Source of the DNA: Propionispira raffinosivorans DSM 20765
Lineage (GTDB): Bacteria > Bacillota > Negativicutes > Selenomonadales > Selenomonadaceae
DNA: 64,000 bases
Direction of reading: 5' to 3'
Assembly (NCBI RefSeq): GCF_000381065.1
Contig: NZ_KB905858.1
Coordinates: 1 to 64,000 of the forward strand
The notes beneath the pieces were generated by a model. The model was given only the letters and a program-made list of their open reading frames with translations, did not search any database and was not told the DNA's origin. Below, in pieces: positions 53,539 through 62,407 of this stretch. The translations under genes were made by a program, and so were the position numbers. Each line of letters opens with the position of its first letter. Position 1 is the first letter of the stretch.

Positions 53539-54378
53539 ATGCGAGGTGAATTTCAGGAGTTTACTGCACAATCAAATCTAAGCCGTTCACTAACCTTATA
53601 TTATGGAGGCTGGGAACACTGCTCCGCTTCACATGCCTTTGGCCCGGCTATTCGCCAACATTATCTTCTACATTACATTGTATCAGGAAAAGGGTCTTAT
53701 TATGTGCACAACAAATGCTATCAACTAAAACAAAATGACGCCTTTTTGATTTGTCCGGGTGAGTCCACTTTTTATAAGGCTGATGAATCTGACCCTTGGG
53801 AATATTGTTGGATTAGTTTTGATGGCTATGAAGCGGCCGATATTTTAAAACGCTGCGGTTTATCAAAAAGTGCATTAATCTTTCATGATAAAAGCAACGG
53901 TAAACTACAAAACCTCTTACTTGACCTAATTTACCATTATGAAAACTTCACTAAGAATGAATATTCCACACTGAGCCAACTATATCAATGCTTTTCCTAT
54001 ATGCTTGAACAAGTCTCCCATATCAATGAAAAGTCTGCCTATATTGAAACTGCCATTGATTATATCTATCATAATTATAGTTACAATATAAAAATCACCG
54101 ATATTGCAAAACATGTCAATCTTGACCGTACTTACCTATATCGTTTGTTTAAAGAGAGTTATAATATATCACCCCAGCAATATCTTTTACAATTCCGCTT
54201 ACAAGTTGCTGTGAATATGTTAGAAACTACAAATGTAAGCATTACGGAAATTTCTTATTCCTGCGGTTTTAAAGATACGCCGACATTTTGTAAACATTTT
54301 AAAAAATTCTACTGTGATACACCCTTTCGCTACCGTAAAGAAAAACACATTGCTCTTGAAATAGAACAAAAAGCTTAA
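53539..54378 (+). CDS. AraC family regulator (RafR/MsmR type)
   Basis: A 279-residue protein: N-terminal AraC cupin sensor (about 20-150; GPAIRQHYLLHYIVSGKGSYYV) and a C-terminal double HTH (about 170-270; IKITDIAKHVNLDRTYLYRLFKESY, ITEISYSCGFKDTPTFCKHFKKF). It is divergent from the GH36 gene and likely activates it in response to an alpha-galactoside. AAAGGATC precedes the ATG. Confidence 0.92.
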   Translation: MRGEFQEFTAQSNLSRSLTLYYGGWEHCSASHAFGPAIRQHYLLHYIVSGKGSYYVHNKCYQLKQNDAFLICPGESTFYKADESDPWEYCWISFDGYEAADILKRCGLSKSALIFHDKSNGKLQNLLLDLIYHYENFTKNEYSTLSQLYQCFSYMLEQVSHINEKSAYIETAIDYIYHNYSYNIKITDIAKHVNLDRTYLYRLFKESYNISPQQYLLQFRLQVAVNMLETTNVSITEISYSCGFKDTPTFCKHFKKFYCDTPFRYRKEKHIALEIEQKA

Positions 54379-54430
54379 CCAAACAATGCTTTGATTATGT
54401 TTTTTCTGATGGTATACCCCTAAGCAGAAC

Positions 54431-54496
54431 AATGCCTCATCTTTACAATACCCATAAGAATCATTCTTGGGACATTGTAAAGATGAGGCATTATTT
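54431..54496. terminator. Large bidirectional terminator
   Basis: A 19-bp stem AATGCCTCATCTTTACAAT (54431-54449) with its complement at 54474-54492, containing inner AAGAA/TTCTT and CCCA/TGGG pairs. It separates the AraC gene from the 3' end of the fucose operon. Confidence 0.8.
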
Positions 54497-54562
54497 TCCT
54501 TGCGAGGATGATTGGTAATAGCTTCTAACCTTTTACAATTTAATTGTAACGCCTAAGTCAGC

Positions 54563-55456
54563 TTATTTCCGCCATAGATCACAGGCAATTTCATTTAAGG
54601 ACTGTTTTGCTTCATCCGTTAGCGGTGTTAATGGTTCTTTACAGTTTTCCTGCATAGGTTTATTTAATTCCGCCATCGCCCATTTCATAACCGGATTGAA
54701 CGGTGTATATACTTCATAAAATTTCATGCGTTTATCAATTTCCCGCTGCATTGTTTTAATTTTCTGGAGATCTTCCTGGCGCAAAGCTTCAACAACATTA
54801 TGACAAAGTTCCGGATAGACATTGGATAAGGCTCCAATACAACCATTGCCGCCAGAAATAACGGCTGGAATACAATTGTTGTCATAACCCGTAAACACTT
54901 TAAAATCAGGATATTTACTCTTGATTTCCTGAATATATTTCTGTGTATGACGTAATACAGGATGTGTATCTTTCACACCAACGAAATTTTTATGTTTAAT
55001 CAGAAGTCTTAAAATGGTATCGACGGATACATCATAGCCAGTACGATCCGCATAATTATATAAGAAAACATCCCCGTGAATTTGGTCCATAACTTCATCA
55101 TAATAATGAAATACATCTTCCTGATTGCAAGCACTGTAATAAGGACCAACAATAATAACTGCATCAGCTCCAGCTTCAATCGCAATATTAGAAAGGGAAA
55201 TCGTTTCCGATTTAGCCATCCGACCTGTACCAGCTAATACAAAACCTTTATGATTGATATGCTTCGCCGCATCGACAATCATCGCCTTGATTTCCTCATA
55301 GGTAAAAGCATAAAATTCACCGGCACTCCCGCCGACCAATACTCCGTCAATACCCGCCCCCAAAATTTGATCGTATAAATCATGCATTTCTTTATAATTT
55401 ACGGTTCCATCTTCATTGATTGATGTTAAAATTGGACAAATATATTTACAATTCAT
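54563..55456 (-). CDS. DapA-family aldolase, likely 2-keto-3-deoxy-L-fuconate aldolase
   Basis: A 297-residue class I TIM-barrel lyase with Schiff-base Lys (FVGVKDTHPVLRH), Tyr (YNYADRTGYD) and GGSAGEFYAFT. As last gene of the fucose operon it corresponds to Cj0481 of Campylobacter jejuni and should cleave 2-keto-3-deoxy-L-fuconate to pyruvate and L-lactaldehyde. AGGGGAT precedes the ATG. The assignment comes from operon context. Confidence 0.85.
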   Translation of the reverse strand: MNCKYICPILTSINEDGTVNYKEMHDLYDQILGAGIDGVLVGGSAGEFYAFTYEEIKAMIVDAAKHINHKGFVLAGTGRMAKSETISLSNIAIEAGADAVIIVGPYYSACNQEDVFHYYDEVMDQIHGDVFLYNYADRTGYDVSVDTILRLLIKHKNFVGVKDTHPVLRHTQKYIQEIKSKYPDFKVFTGYDNNCIPAVISGGNGCIGALSNVYPELCHNVVEALRQEDLQKIKTMQREIDKRMKFYEVYTPFNPVMKWAMAELNKPMQENCKEPLTPLTDEAKQSLNEIACDLWRK

Positions 55457-55490
55457 TTAATTATCCCCTTCACAAATTTATTATATAAAT

Positions 55491-56612
55491 CTACTTATTC
55501 ATGCTTTCTTTATTGAGATCATAGACGAGCTTCATATCAGCCCACCACTCATGTTTAAAAGCGCCATCTATACGCATTTGGCAGGGGTCAGTTTCTTGCC
55601 ACCATCTCTGTGTTTCAGCGTCTTGTGCCATCTTTGCCATATCGTATTCGAAATCATCCCCGCAGTACTCCATAATAGAAAAGAGTAAATCATCACGATT
55701 AAATATTTGATATTTCGTAATACCACATTCTTTTATCTTTTTATTTACACTAGCAAATGGATTTGCATGCAGCTTTTTATAATAATCTGCTTTTTCGGGA
55801 CGAAGTCTGATTACACTGGCAAATATTTGCGGTTTATTAATTTGATAAAGCTTCTTGGTATTTTTACTAAAAAAGTCAGCATCATCACCAAAGTATTCCC
55901 TGACGGTTCGCAAATGTTCATCAAAGGATGAGTACAATTCAACAACCGGGAAGTTTGAAGCATACAGCAGTTTAGAAGCATCAAATTCACCCGTCAAAAA
56001 ATCAAGCAGATTTTGTACAAAAACTTTATCCTCAGTAGCAAAACCAGAAACCTTACAATACACATTCGGTAGCTTAGCCAGCTTTTTCATGGCTCGTTTA
56101 TAATCCGACGTCAGTTGTTTTACATTACCGCAATGATTGATCACAATTTTTGCCTTTGGAATCTGCGCTGCTGCCTGATACAAATCTTCCAGTTCTTCCA
56201 CTCGATTACAACTCTCAAAAATCATATTTCGATCTACCAAAACTTCAAGCCCTTCAAGGAAACTTTGTTCTAAGCATCTCCCCCGCGGTGATGTATCAAT
56301 ATGGAGTGGCTCGCGAACACCAACAATTCCCATAGGAAGCCGCATGTGAGCACATAAATGTGGGGCCCGCATAATTCTGGCTAAAATCTTAGAACTCTTT
56401 AGATTAAAAATATACTCATCTTCCTGAATAGCAAGATCACAATCAACCTCTACAAAAACACCACCTTTAAAATCAACTTCATGTTTAGCGTAAACTTTGC
56501 ATAAATCGTCAACGCTGAAGCTTTTTTTTATACCAGCGCATAAATCCAGCCATGGCAGATGTAATACATTCAAATCCCATATATGAAAGTGACTATCAAC
56601 AACTTCTAGCAT
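55491..56612 (-). CDS. Fused fuconolactonase (amidohydrolase) and L-fucose/rhamnose mutarotase
   Basis: A 373-residue two-domain protein. The N-terminal part (about 1-260) is an Amidohydro_2 lactonase: VDSHFHIWDLN, IVINHCGN and LLYASNFPV carry the metal/catalytic residues. The C-terminal part (about 265-370) is a RhaM-type mutarotase: FASVIRLRPEKADYYKKLH, YQIFNRDD and RWWQETDPCQ. In C. jejuni these are separate genes (Cj0487, Cj0488). Fusion links anomer equilibration of the sugar with hydrolysis of the lactone. AAGGAGAT precedes the ATG. Confidence 0.87.
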   Translation of the reverse strand: MLEVVDSHFHIWDLNVLHLPWLDLCAGIKKSFSVDDLCKVYAKHEVDFKGGVFVEVDCDLAIQEDEYIFNLKSSKILARIMRAPHLCAHMRLPMGIVGVREPLHIDTSPRGRCLEQSFLEGLEVLVDRNMIFESCNRVEELEDLYQAAAQIPKAKIVINHCGNVKQLTSDYKRAMKKLAKLPNVYCKVSGFATEDKVFVQNLLDFLTGEFDASKLLYASNFPVVELYSSFDEHLRTVREYFGDDADFFSKNTKKLYQINKPQIFASVIRLRPEKADYYKKLHANPFASVNKKIKECGITKYQIFNRDDLLFSIMEYCGDDFEYDMAKMAQDAETQRWWQETDPCQMRIDGAFKHEWWADMKLVYDLNKESMNK

Positions 56613-56658
56613 CCTATTATCTCCTTATACAATTTCTATTTCGAAAGGACTTTGCTTT

Positions 56659-57879
56659 TTATATAGCTTTGCAGCCTTTAAATCCATACCACGCAACAAA
56701 TAAAAAGCAAGGTAAAAGAAGCAGATATCCAGCAGCAGTACCAAAATTGTCGGCAACATGCCCCATGAAAAATGGCATAATCGCTCCACCCACGATGCTC
56801 ATAATAATTATACTGGAAGCCGTTTTAACAAGATTATCAGGAATTCTTACAACGCTTAAAGCAAAAATCGTGGGGAAACTAATTGACATAAAAAAGAAGG
56901 ATGCGATCAACAAGAATATACTTAAACTGCCTGTGGCAAAATTCAAACAAACCATAAGAATAACATTTAGCAACGAATACAGTCCCAGAATGTTACCAGG
57001 GCTGAATTTTCTCATTAAAGGAGTGGTTATAATTCTTCCAACCATGAATGCTATTAATGCAATACCGAAGAAATAGGATGCTTTACTATCGGAAAGTCCA
57101 TTCCAATGCTCAACACTGTAATTAATAAAAAATGCACCGGCACCGACCTGCGCCGCAATATATAAAAACTGTGCCAATGCACCAAGTCTGAAATGCTTAT
57201 AGCTAAACAATTGGCGATATGACCCTGTGCCTTCTGAAGAATTTTCGCCGCCAGAAATTTCAGAGCCTTCCGGCATTTTTGTGACTAGAAATAAAAATAG
57301 CATGCATAAAACAATTGCTGCAATACCAATGTAAACCAACTGAACATTATGCATATTCTGCGCTATATCATTGCTTTGAGCGATCGAAAAAAATAATGTC
57401 CCCCCTATGATTGGTCCGATAAACTGACCAACACCATTAAAGCTTTGGGCAATATTGATACGCAAGGCTGCCCCTTCATCACGACCAAGTTTGGTAATAT
57501 ATGGATTCGCATTTGTTTCCAAACTGCCAAGACCACAGGCAATAACAAAAAATGCACATAAAAAGATAGGAAAACTGTGGGCATTACTTGCCGGAACTAT
57601 AAGCAAGGCACCTAATGCATAAAGGAAAAGCCCCATGATAATTCCGCCTTTAAACCCAAATCGCTTTGCTACCATTGATGCCGGCGTAGCGATGACAAAA
57701 TATCCGCCAAAATAAGCTGCCTGCAGCAAACCGGATGTTGCTTTTGTAATACCCAACTGATTTTGGAAATTTTTATTCATAACATCAATCAAGCCATAAC
57801 TTAGCCCCCAAAGAAAGAACAGTACGGTAACCAAACAAGCTGCTATCTTAATATTTTTACTGCTGCTATTGTCACTCAT
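56659..57879 (-). CDS. fucP: L-fucose:H+ symporter (FucP family)
   Basis: A 406-residue MFS permease with 12 TM segments. GLIDVMNKNFQNQLGITKATSGLLQAAYFGGYF and LGSLETNANPYIT are diagnostic of the FHS/FucP family for L-fucose and related hexoses. AAGGAGG precedes the ATG. It lies 12 bp upstream of nothing else than the fusion gene and 13 bp downstream of the dehydrogenase gene, so it is in the operon. Confidence 0.9.
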   Translation of the reverse strand: MSDNSSSKNIKIAACLVTVLFFLWGLSYGLIDVMNKNFQNQLGITKATSGLLQAAYFGGYFVIATPASMVAKRFGFKGGIIMGLFLYALGALLIVPASNAHSFPIFLCAFFVIACGLGSLETNANPYITKLGRDEGAALRINIAQSFNGVGQFIGPIIGGTLFFSIAQSNDIAQNMHNVQLVYIGIAAIVLCMLFLFLVTKMPEGSEISGGENSSEGTGSYRQLFSYKHFRLGALAQFLYIAAQVGAGAFFINYSVEHWNGLSDSKASYFFGIALIAFMVGRIITTPLMRKFSPGNILGLYSLLNVILMVCLNFATGSLSIFLLIASFFFMSISFPTIFALSVVRIPDNLVKTASSIIIMSIVGGAIMPFFMGHVADNFGTAAGYLLLLPCFLFVAWYGFKGCKAI

Positions 57880-57891
57880 TATTTTGCCTCC

Positions 57892-58671
57892 TTAACTCAA
57901 TGCTCTATCTATATGAACATAACCACCATCCACAAAAACCCACTGAGCCGTGGTATGCGATGAAAGGGGCGACAGTAGAAAAACTGCCATATCTGCAATT
58001 TCTTCAATCGATGTAAACCTCTGTTCAAAGGGGATTTTATCCGCAATAATCTTTTTTCTTGCCTGAGGATCATCAAACGATTGAATCCAATTTGTATATA
58101 ACGGAGTCCAGCATTCGCTGACTACAATCGCATTACTTCGTACATGATCCTTTGCCAAAGCAGCAGCCCACTCCCGTGTCAATCCCAAAATCGCCCCTTT
58201 TGCTGCCGCATAGGCGCTGGTTTTCCCCTGTCCCGTAAGAGCTGTCTTAGATGAAATATTTAAAATTGCTCCATGGCTGTCTTTAAGATGCTGCACAGCC
58301 GAATGAACAAGTGCATAATAATGTGTCAAATTCCCGTGCAGGCTCTTTTCAAATTCTTGCCAAGACGTTGTTTCTAAATCTTTATTATCATTTGCACCAG
58401 CATTATTTACGATACCGTAAATCGATCCCCAGCGTTTAACCACAGCCTCAACAATCGGTTGAATTTTATCCGTTTCATTCAAATCAACCTGAATAAATTC
58501 ATACTGTTTTGTCAATCCTTCCAACTTTTCTTTGAATTCCGGCAAAATTGCCGACCGAGAAAGAATAATAGGAATCGCTCCTTCTCTGGCCAGAGCAAGT
58601 GTAATACCGCTCCCTATACCTTTCCCACCACCTGTTACAAAAATGACCTTTTCTTTTAATTGCAAATCCAT
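57892..58671 (-). CDS. SDR dehydrogenase, likely L-fucose dehydrogenase
   Basis: A 259-residue short-chain dehydrogenase: TGGGKGIGSGI (NAD(P) loop), NNAGAND, catalytic Ser in LNISSKTA and YAAAK with Tyr/Lys. Corresponds in context to FucX (Cj0485) of C. jejuni, which oxidises L-fucose (and D-arabinose) to the lactone. ATG 58671 follows GGAGGTTAAACG; the longer frame into uxaA lacks a signal. The exact step (fucose versus keto-deoxy-fuconate oxidation) is inferred. Confidence 0.86.
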   Translation of the reverse strand: MDLQLKEKVIFVTGGGKGIGSGITLALAREGAIPIILSRSAILPEFKEKLEGLTKQYEFIQVDLNETDKIQPIVEAVVKRWGSIYGIVNNAGANDNKDLETTSWQEFEKSLHGNLTHYYALVHSAVQHLKDSHGAILNISSKTALTGQGKTSAYAAAKGAILGLTREWAAALAKDHVRSNAIVVSECWTPLYTNWIQSFDDPQARKKIIADKIPFEQRFTSIEEIADMAVFLLSPLSSHTTAQWVFVDGGYVHIDRALS

Positions 58672-58697
58672 ATCGTTTAACCTCCATCTAAAATATA

Positions 58698-60215
58698 TTA
58701 AACTGTTGTAGCGAGCCGCCAAATCGAAAAATCATTTTGTTGATTCAGCTCCGCTTTGGTAAGGGTTCCATTGCTTACCGACACAATAAAATCTAAAATT
58801 TCTTCACCCACGTCTTGAAGATTCTTTGTCCCATCGATTACAGTCCCTGCATTCAAATCTATGGAATCATTCATCGTCTGAAATACCGCTGAATTTGATG
58901 CTAATTTTATTGTCGGTGTAATGGCACTTCCCGTTGGGGTTCCAAGTCCTGTGGTGAACACGCAAATATTACACCCACCAGCCACCATACCACTTAGCTG
59001 CTCTATGTCATTACCCGGTGTATTCATAAAAGTGAGACCTTTATCCGTTATCTGTTTGGCGTATCCTTTCACTGCCACAACCGGTTGATTCCCTGCTTTG
59101 TAGATACAGCCCAATGATTTTTCCTCAATGCTGCTCAATCCGCCTTCAATATTTCCCGGACTTGGATTGGCACCACGCATATCGGCATGTGATTTTATTA
59201 CGCTGTCTTCAAAACCCTTAATCGTGTTCAGGATTTCTTCTTTTACGCTATTATTTACCGCTCTACTGGCTAGAATATGTTCCGCACCGATCAGTTCTGT
59301 TGTTTCAGCCAAGATTACACTGCCACCATGCTGTATAACCATATCGGAAGCTTTGCCAAGACCTGGGTTTGCGCTAAGACCTGAAAAACTATCACTGCCG
59401 CCGCACTCCGTACCCAAGACTACATCTGACAAATTCCCTTCGCTTTTTTCCATTTTCATTGCTTCGGTCAGCATTTTTTTGACAATTTGTATTCCTTTTT
59501 CAATGCTCTTGCCAACACCGCCCACTTCCTGAATCGTAAAACACTCTATGTTTTTATAGGGCGCTCTGTCTCTAATTTCCTCTGCAACGGCTTTTGCAGG
59601 AACGCCCTCACACCCAAGACCTACCACTAAAACACTGTGAACGTTCGGGTTAGCTCCCGTTCCGACGAGGACATCCTGTGTTTGTCTTGCATCATAATTT
59701 AATTCGCTGCATCCATGCTGGTGCGTAACATAAACCACATTCGTTTCATCATTTTTGACTTCATCACTATACGTTATAGCATTCGCTATCCTTTCAACCA
59801 CTTTATTGGCACAATGTACGCTGGGAATCACTAAAATGTGATTTCTAAAGCCAAAGCTTCCATCACTTCGTCTATATCCCTTAAGATTATATGTTTTATC
59901 ATTTTGCGCAATCGCTGATTGACCATAAACCTTCTGTTTAATGTCTCTTACGCTGCTGTCCGTATCACCTCTGCCGCGTTCACTTTCAATATTATGTATA
60001 TGTACCCATTCCCCAGCTTTAATATCACAGCTTGCAATACCGATGTGCGCAGCATATTTTATAATGGGCTCACCTTTTTTTATAGCCAGCGTTGCAAACT
60101 TATGGCCTTTACGAATATCTTGAAGAACAGTTACGCCAAGAGCAGCATCATTTTTTTTGAGAATTTCTAATGCGGTTGCCACATTATCCATTTCACTCAC
60201 GTGAATTGCATTCAT
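58698..60215 (-). CDS. UxaA-family sugar acid dehydratase, likely L-fuconate dehydratase
   Basis: A 505-residue protein: N-terminal SAF domain (about 10-85) and UxaA catalytic region (about 105-480; GYRRSDGSFGFRNHILVIPSVHCAN, VTHQHGCSELN, GLGCEGVP, GTECGGSDSFSGLSANP). It is an altronate dehydratase relative using Fe2+ and Cys residues. In C. jejuni it is split in two genes (Cj0482/Cj0483); here it is one. It should form 2-keto-3-deoxy-L-fuconate. First gene of the fucose operon; AAAGGGGAT precedes the ATG. Confidence 0.87.
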   Translation of the reverse strand: MNAIHVSEMDNVATALEILKKNDAALGVTVLQDIRKGHKFATLAIKKGEPIIKYAAHIGIASCDIKAGEWVHIHNIESERGRGDTDSSVRDIKQKVYGQSAIAQNDKTYNLKGYRRSDGSFGFRNHILVIPSVHCANKVVERIANAITYSDEVKNDETNVVYVTHQHGCSELNYDARQTQDVLVGTGANPNVHSVLVVGLGCEGVPAKAVAEEIRDRAPYKNIECFTIQEVGGVGKSIEKGIQIVKKMLTEAMKMEKSEGNLSDVVLGTECGGSDSFSGLSANPGLGKASDMVIQHGGSVILAETTELIGAEHILASRAVNNSVKEEILNTIKGFEDSVIKSHADMRGANPSPGNIEGGLSSIEEKSLGCIYKAGNQPVVAVKGYAKQITDKGLTFMNTPGNDIEQLSGMVAGGCNICVFTTGLGTPTGSAITPTIKLASNSAVFQTMNDSIDLNAGTVIDGTKNLQDVGEEILDFIVSVSNGTLTKAELNQQNDFSIWRLATTV

Positions 60216-60238
60216 TTGACTATCCCCTTTCTTTTGTT

Positions 60239-60309
60239 CGTATATATTAACTTTGTTTGTATATACTTACTTTTACCATTATAATAGCAAATCAAATATG
60301 AATTGTCAA
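60239..60309 (-). promoter_or_regulatory. Promoter and candidate operator of the fucose operon
   Basis: TTGACA (60309-60304) and TATTAT (60286-60281) are exactly 17 bp apart on the minus strand. Just downstream, GTATATA (60239-60245) and TATATAC (60261-60267) form an inverted repeat overlapping the start region, as for a repressor such as the adjacent IclR. Confidence 0.65.
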
Positions 60310-60343
60310 GAATTTAATGAAAATTCAATTAATACTTTACATA

Positions 60344-60401
60344 AAAAATATCGCACAACAGTTGGCTGTATAAATACAGTCCGCTGTTGTGCGATATTTT
60401 T
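60344..60401. terminator. Terminator after the IclR gene
   Basis: An 18-bp stem AAAAATATCGCACAACAG (60344-60361) with its complement at 60384-60401 and an inner CTGTAT/ATACAG hairpin; T-runs on both strands. Confidence 0.85.
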
Positions 60402-60455
60402 ATCATTACGCATACATTTAAAAATTTTTATCTAAACACTTGAAAATATTTCGTT

Positions 60456-61241
60456 TCAATCAGAAAACATATTTGCTTTCATCGGCAGTAACACAAGTTC
60501 TTTTTCAATCAGTTCAGCATGAAGTTTTAAAACAGCCAAAATTTGCTGGATTTTTTCCGGCGTAGAACGAAATATAGGAAGACTAACACTAATGGATGCT
60601 AGAACCTTATCTGCTATTTTAATAGGAACAGCCAGACACTCTATATCAATATTCGTTTCACCTCTTTCGTGAGCATATCCATTAGTTCTTACTGCCGCAA
60701 GTTGCAAAAACAGTGCTTCAAAATCCGGTGTAGTTCGTATCGTATATTTTATAAATTCATCTGGATAAAGTTCCATAATCTCCGCATTCGTTAATCCACT
60801 AAGAAGACATTTTCCGAGAGCTGTTGCATAGGCAGCAATTGTCTTGCCCGCAGACGATTCGATCCGTATGGCCTGATTCGGTTCCATCTTTTCTACATAA
60901 AGTACGTCTCCTCCATCTAATATACCAAGCTGGCATATTTCATCACAAGCCGTCATAATATCTCTCATATGCGGCTTAAGAATATTTAAATAATTCAACG
61001 AATGTACATAAGCATAGCCTAATTTAAAACAATTCTTTCCAATTGTAATTCGTGAACCAAAATTTTGGAGAAAGCCTTCCTGTAAAAGCGTCATGACGAT
61101 AGGGTGCAATGTTCCCTTGGCAATGTCGGTACGCCTTGAAATTTCAGCAAAAGTAATTCCATCGACACTGTTATATACAGCATCAAAAATCTGCAAGACT
61201 CTAAGCGTTGGATTGTGTAATGTAATTTTATTCATATTCAC
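60456..61241 (-). CDS. IclR family regulator of the fucose operon
   Basis: A 261-residue protein: N-terminal winged helix (about 12-70; ITFAEISRRTDIAKGTLHPIVMTLLQEGFL) and the IclR effector domain (about 85-250; AYATALGKCLLSGL, HERGETNIDIECLAVPI). It corresponds in position to Cj0480c (FucR) of C. jejuni. The start is GTG 61241 or ATG 61235; the ATG coincides with the predicted transcript start, so the mRNA may be leaderless. Confidence 0.9.
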   Translation of the reverse strand: MNMNKITLHNPTLRVLQIFDAVYNSVDGITFAEISRRTDIAKGTLHPIVMTLLQEGFLQNFGSRITIGKNCFKLGYAYVHSLNYLNILKPHMRDIMTACDEICQLGILDGGDVLYVEKMEPNQAIRIESSAGKTIAAYATALGKCLLSGLTNAEIMELYPDEFIKYTIRTTPDFEALFLQLAAVRTNGYAHERGETNIDIECLAVPIKIADKVLASISVSLPIFRSTPEKIQQILAVLKLHAELIEKELVLLPMKANMFSD

Positions 61242-61270
61242 ATTATAGCGAATTAATTATTTATTGTAAA
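61242..61270 (-). promoter_or_regulatory. Promoter of the IclR gene, leaderless arrangement
   Basis: TTTACA (61270-61265) and a perfect TATAAT (61247-61242) are 17 bp apart. The expected start, 6-8 nt downstream, falls on the ATG at 61235-61233, and no ribosome binding site exists. Confidence 0.6.
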
Positions 61271-61365
61271 GTTTGCAGCAACAACAACGCTTCAACTAGG
61301 ACACTTTATATAGCAACTTCTGCAAAATTAACACTTTAATTTTACACAGGAATAATTTTCTTCAC

Positions 61366-62244
61366 CTATGCAAGTGCCGGATAGGTAAACAACAAAAAAT
61401 GGGTTAAATTCAAACAAAAATGTGCCAATATACTAGCCTCAATGTGATTGGTTTTCTGATAAATCCATCCATATCCCAATCCTGCAAAAGTACCCCATAT
61501 ACTATAGCTAATTCCTCCTGCATAGTGAGCAAAGCCAAAAAGCAGCGAGGCAATGATAACAGCCATAACATTTCCCCACCGAAAACCCTTAAAAACAGCA
61601 ACAAGGTTTTTCTGAATAAATCCACGGAAAAATCCCTCTTCAGCCGTACATACAAGCAATAAATTTGTTATCAGCCAAATAGGTAAACTCTCTGGCAGCT
61701 TCGGATCAAAACGAACCTTATCGGCAATAAGGGCAAAAAATACAAGAAGTATAATAAGCAGTCCTATTTTAGGAAAAGTTTGTTTTAACATAGCAAGCCA
61801 TTCTTTTTTATGGAACAGTAACCGCTGCGTTAAGCCCAAAATAAGTAACCCAACTACCGTTTTATCAAAATTAATATAGAGTGTAAAAGGAACAGCTTCT
61901 TTACTAATATATACATCAGATAAAACTTTCAGATTATAAAAACAAGGGATTTTATGTGCACCGAGAGCGTAAGCCAAAAAGCAAACTATAATTCCAGCAA
62001 AGACGCGTTTTGAACACCTATATTGACTTTCGGTATATTGCACAGCATAAGCTAATAAAATAATGACAAAAATAGCATACACTTCGATTTGGCCGCTCAT
62101 CAAGCCTAAAATACAGGCCAAACTAAAAGCAATACTCCATGCTGGAATTCTAAGTTTGCAAGGAAACCATAATAATAAAACTGCTATATAGAGAAGACTA
62201 TAGCACACAATAGTTGTCCACGATATCATATCTGTCAACATCAT
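61366..62244 (-). CDS. CPBP family intramembrane protease (CAAX/Abi)
   Basis: A 292-residue protein with about eight TM segments. The glutamic protease motifs EEGFFRGFIQ, FGFAHYAGG and ILAHFCLNL are intact. In Firmicutes these enzymes serve in bacteriocin self-immunity or protein processing; no bacteriocin gene is adjacent. It is transcribed alone. Confidence 0.87.
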   Translation of the reverse strand: MMLTDMISWTTIVCYSLLYIAVLLLWFPCKLRIPAWSIAFSLACILGLMSGQIEVYAIFVIILLAYAVQYTESQYRCSKRVFAGIIVCFLAYALGAHKIPCFYNLKVLSDVYISKEAVPFTLYINFDKTVVGLLILGLTQRLLFHKKEWLAMLKQTFPKIGLLIILLVFFALIADKVRFDPKLPESLPIWLITNLLLVCTAEEGFFRGFIQKNLVAVFKGFRWGNVMAVIIASLLFGFAHYAGGISYSIWGTFAGLGYGWIYQKTNHIEASILAHFCLNLTHFLLFTYPALA

Positions 62245-62407
62245 AAATTTAGTTCCATTTCCTTTATCCCTTTTTTAACTCTTCATATTTAACAAATTTT
62301 AAATGTACATATGTCAAGTGTGGTTCGCGTATTGCTAGAAGAACTAGCTTCGCAATACCTCCTATATCGTGCTTCAATAAAATGCCTCTATTTTTGAAAC
62401 AACTTTC

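Noticed and set aside
62329-62358. Terminator for the TetR gene
   Set aside because: GTATTGC/GCAATAC with inner GAAG/CTTC forms a stem, but no T-run follows on the minus strand and it lies 50 bp beyond the stop; role unclear.
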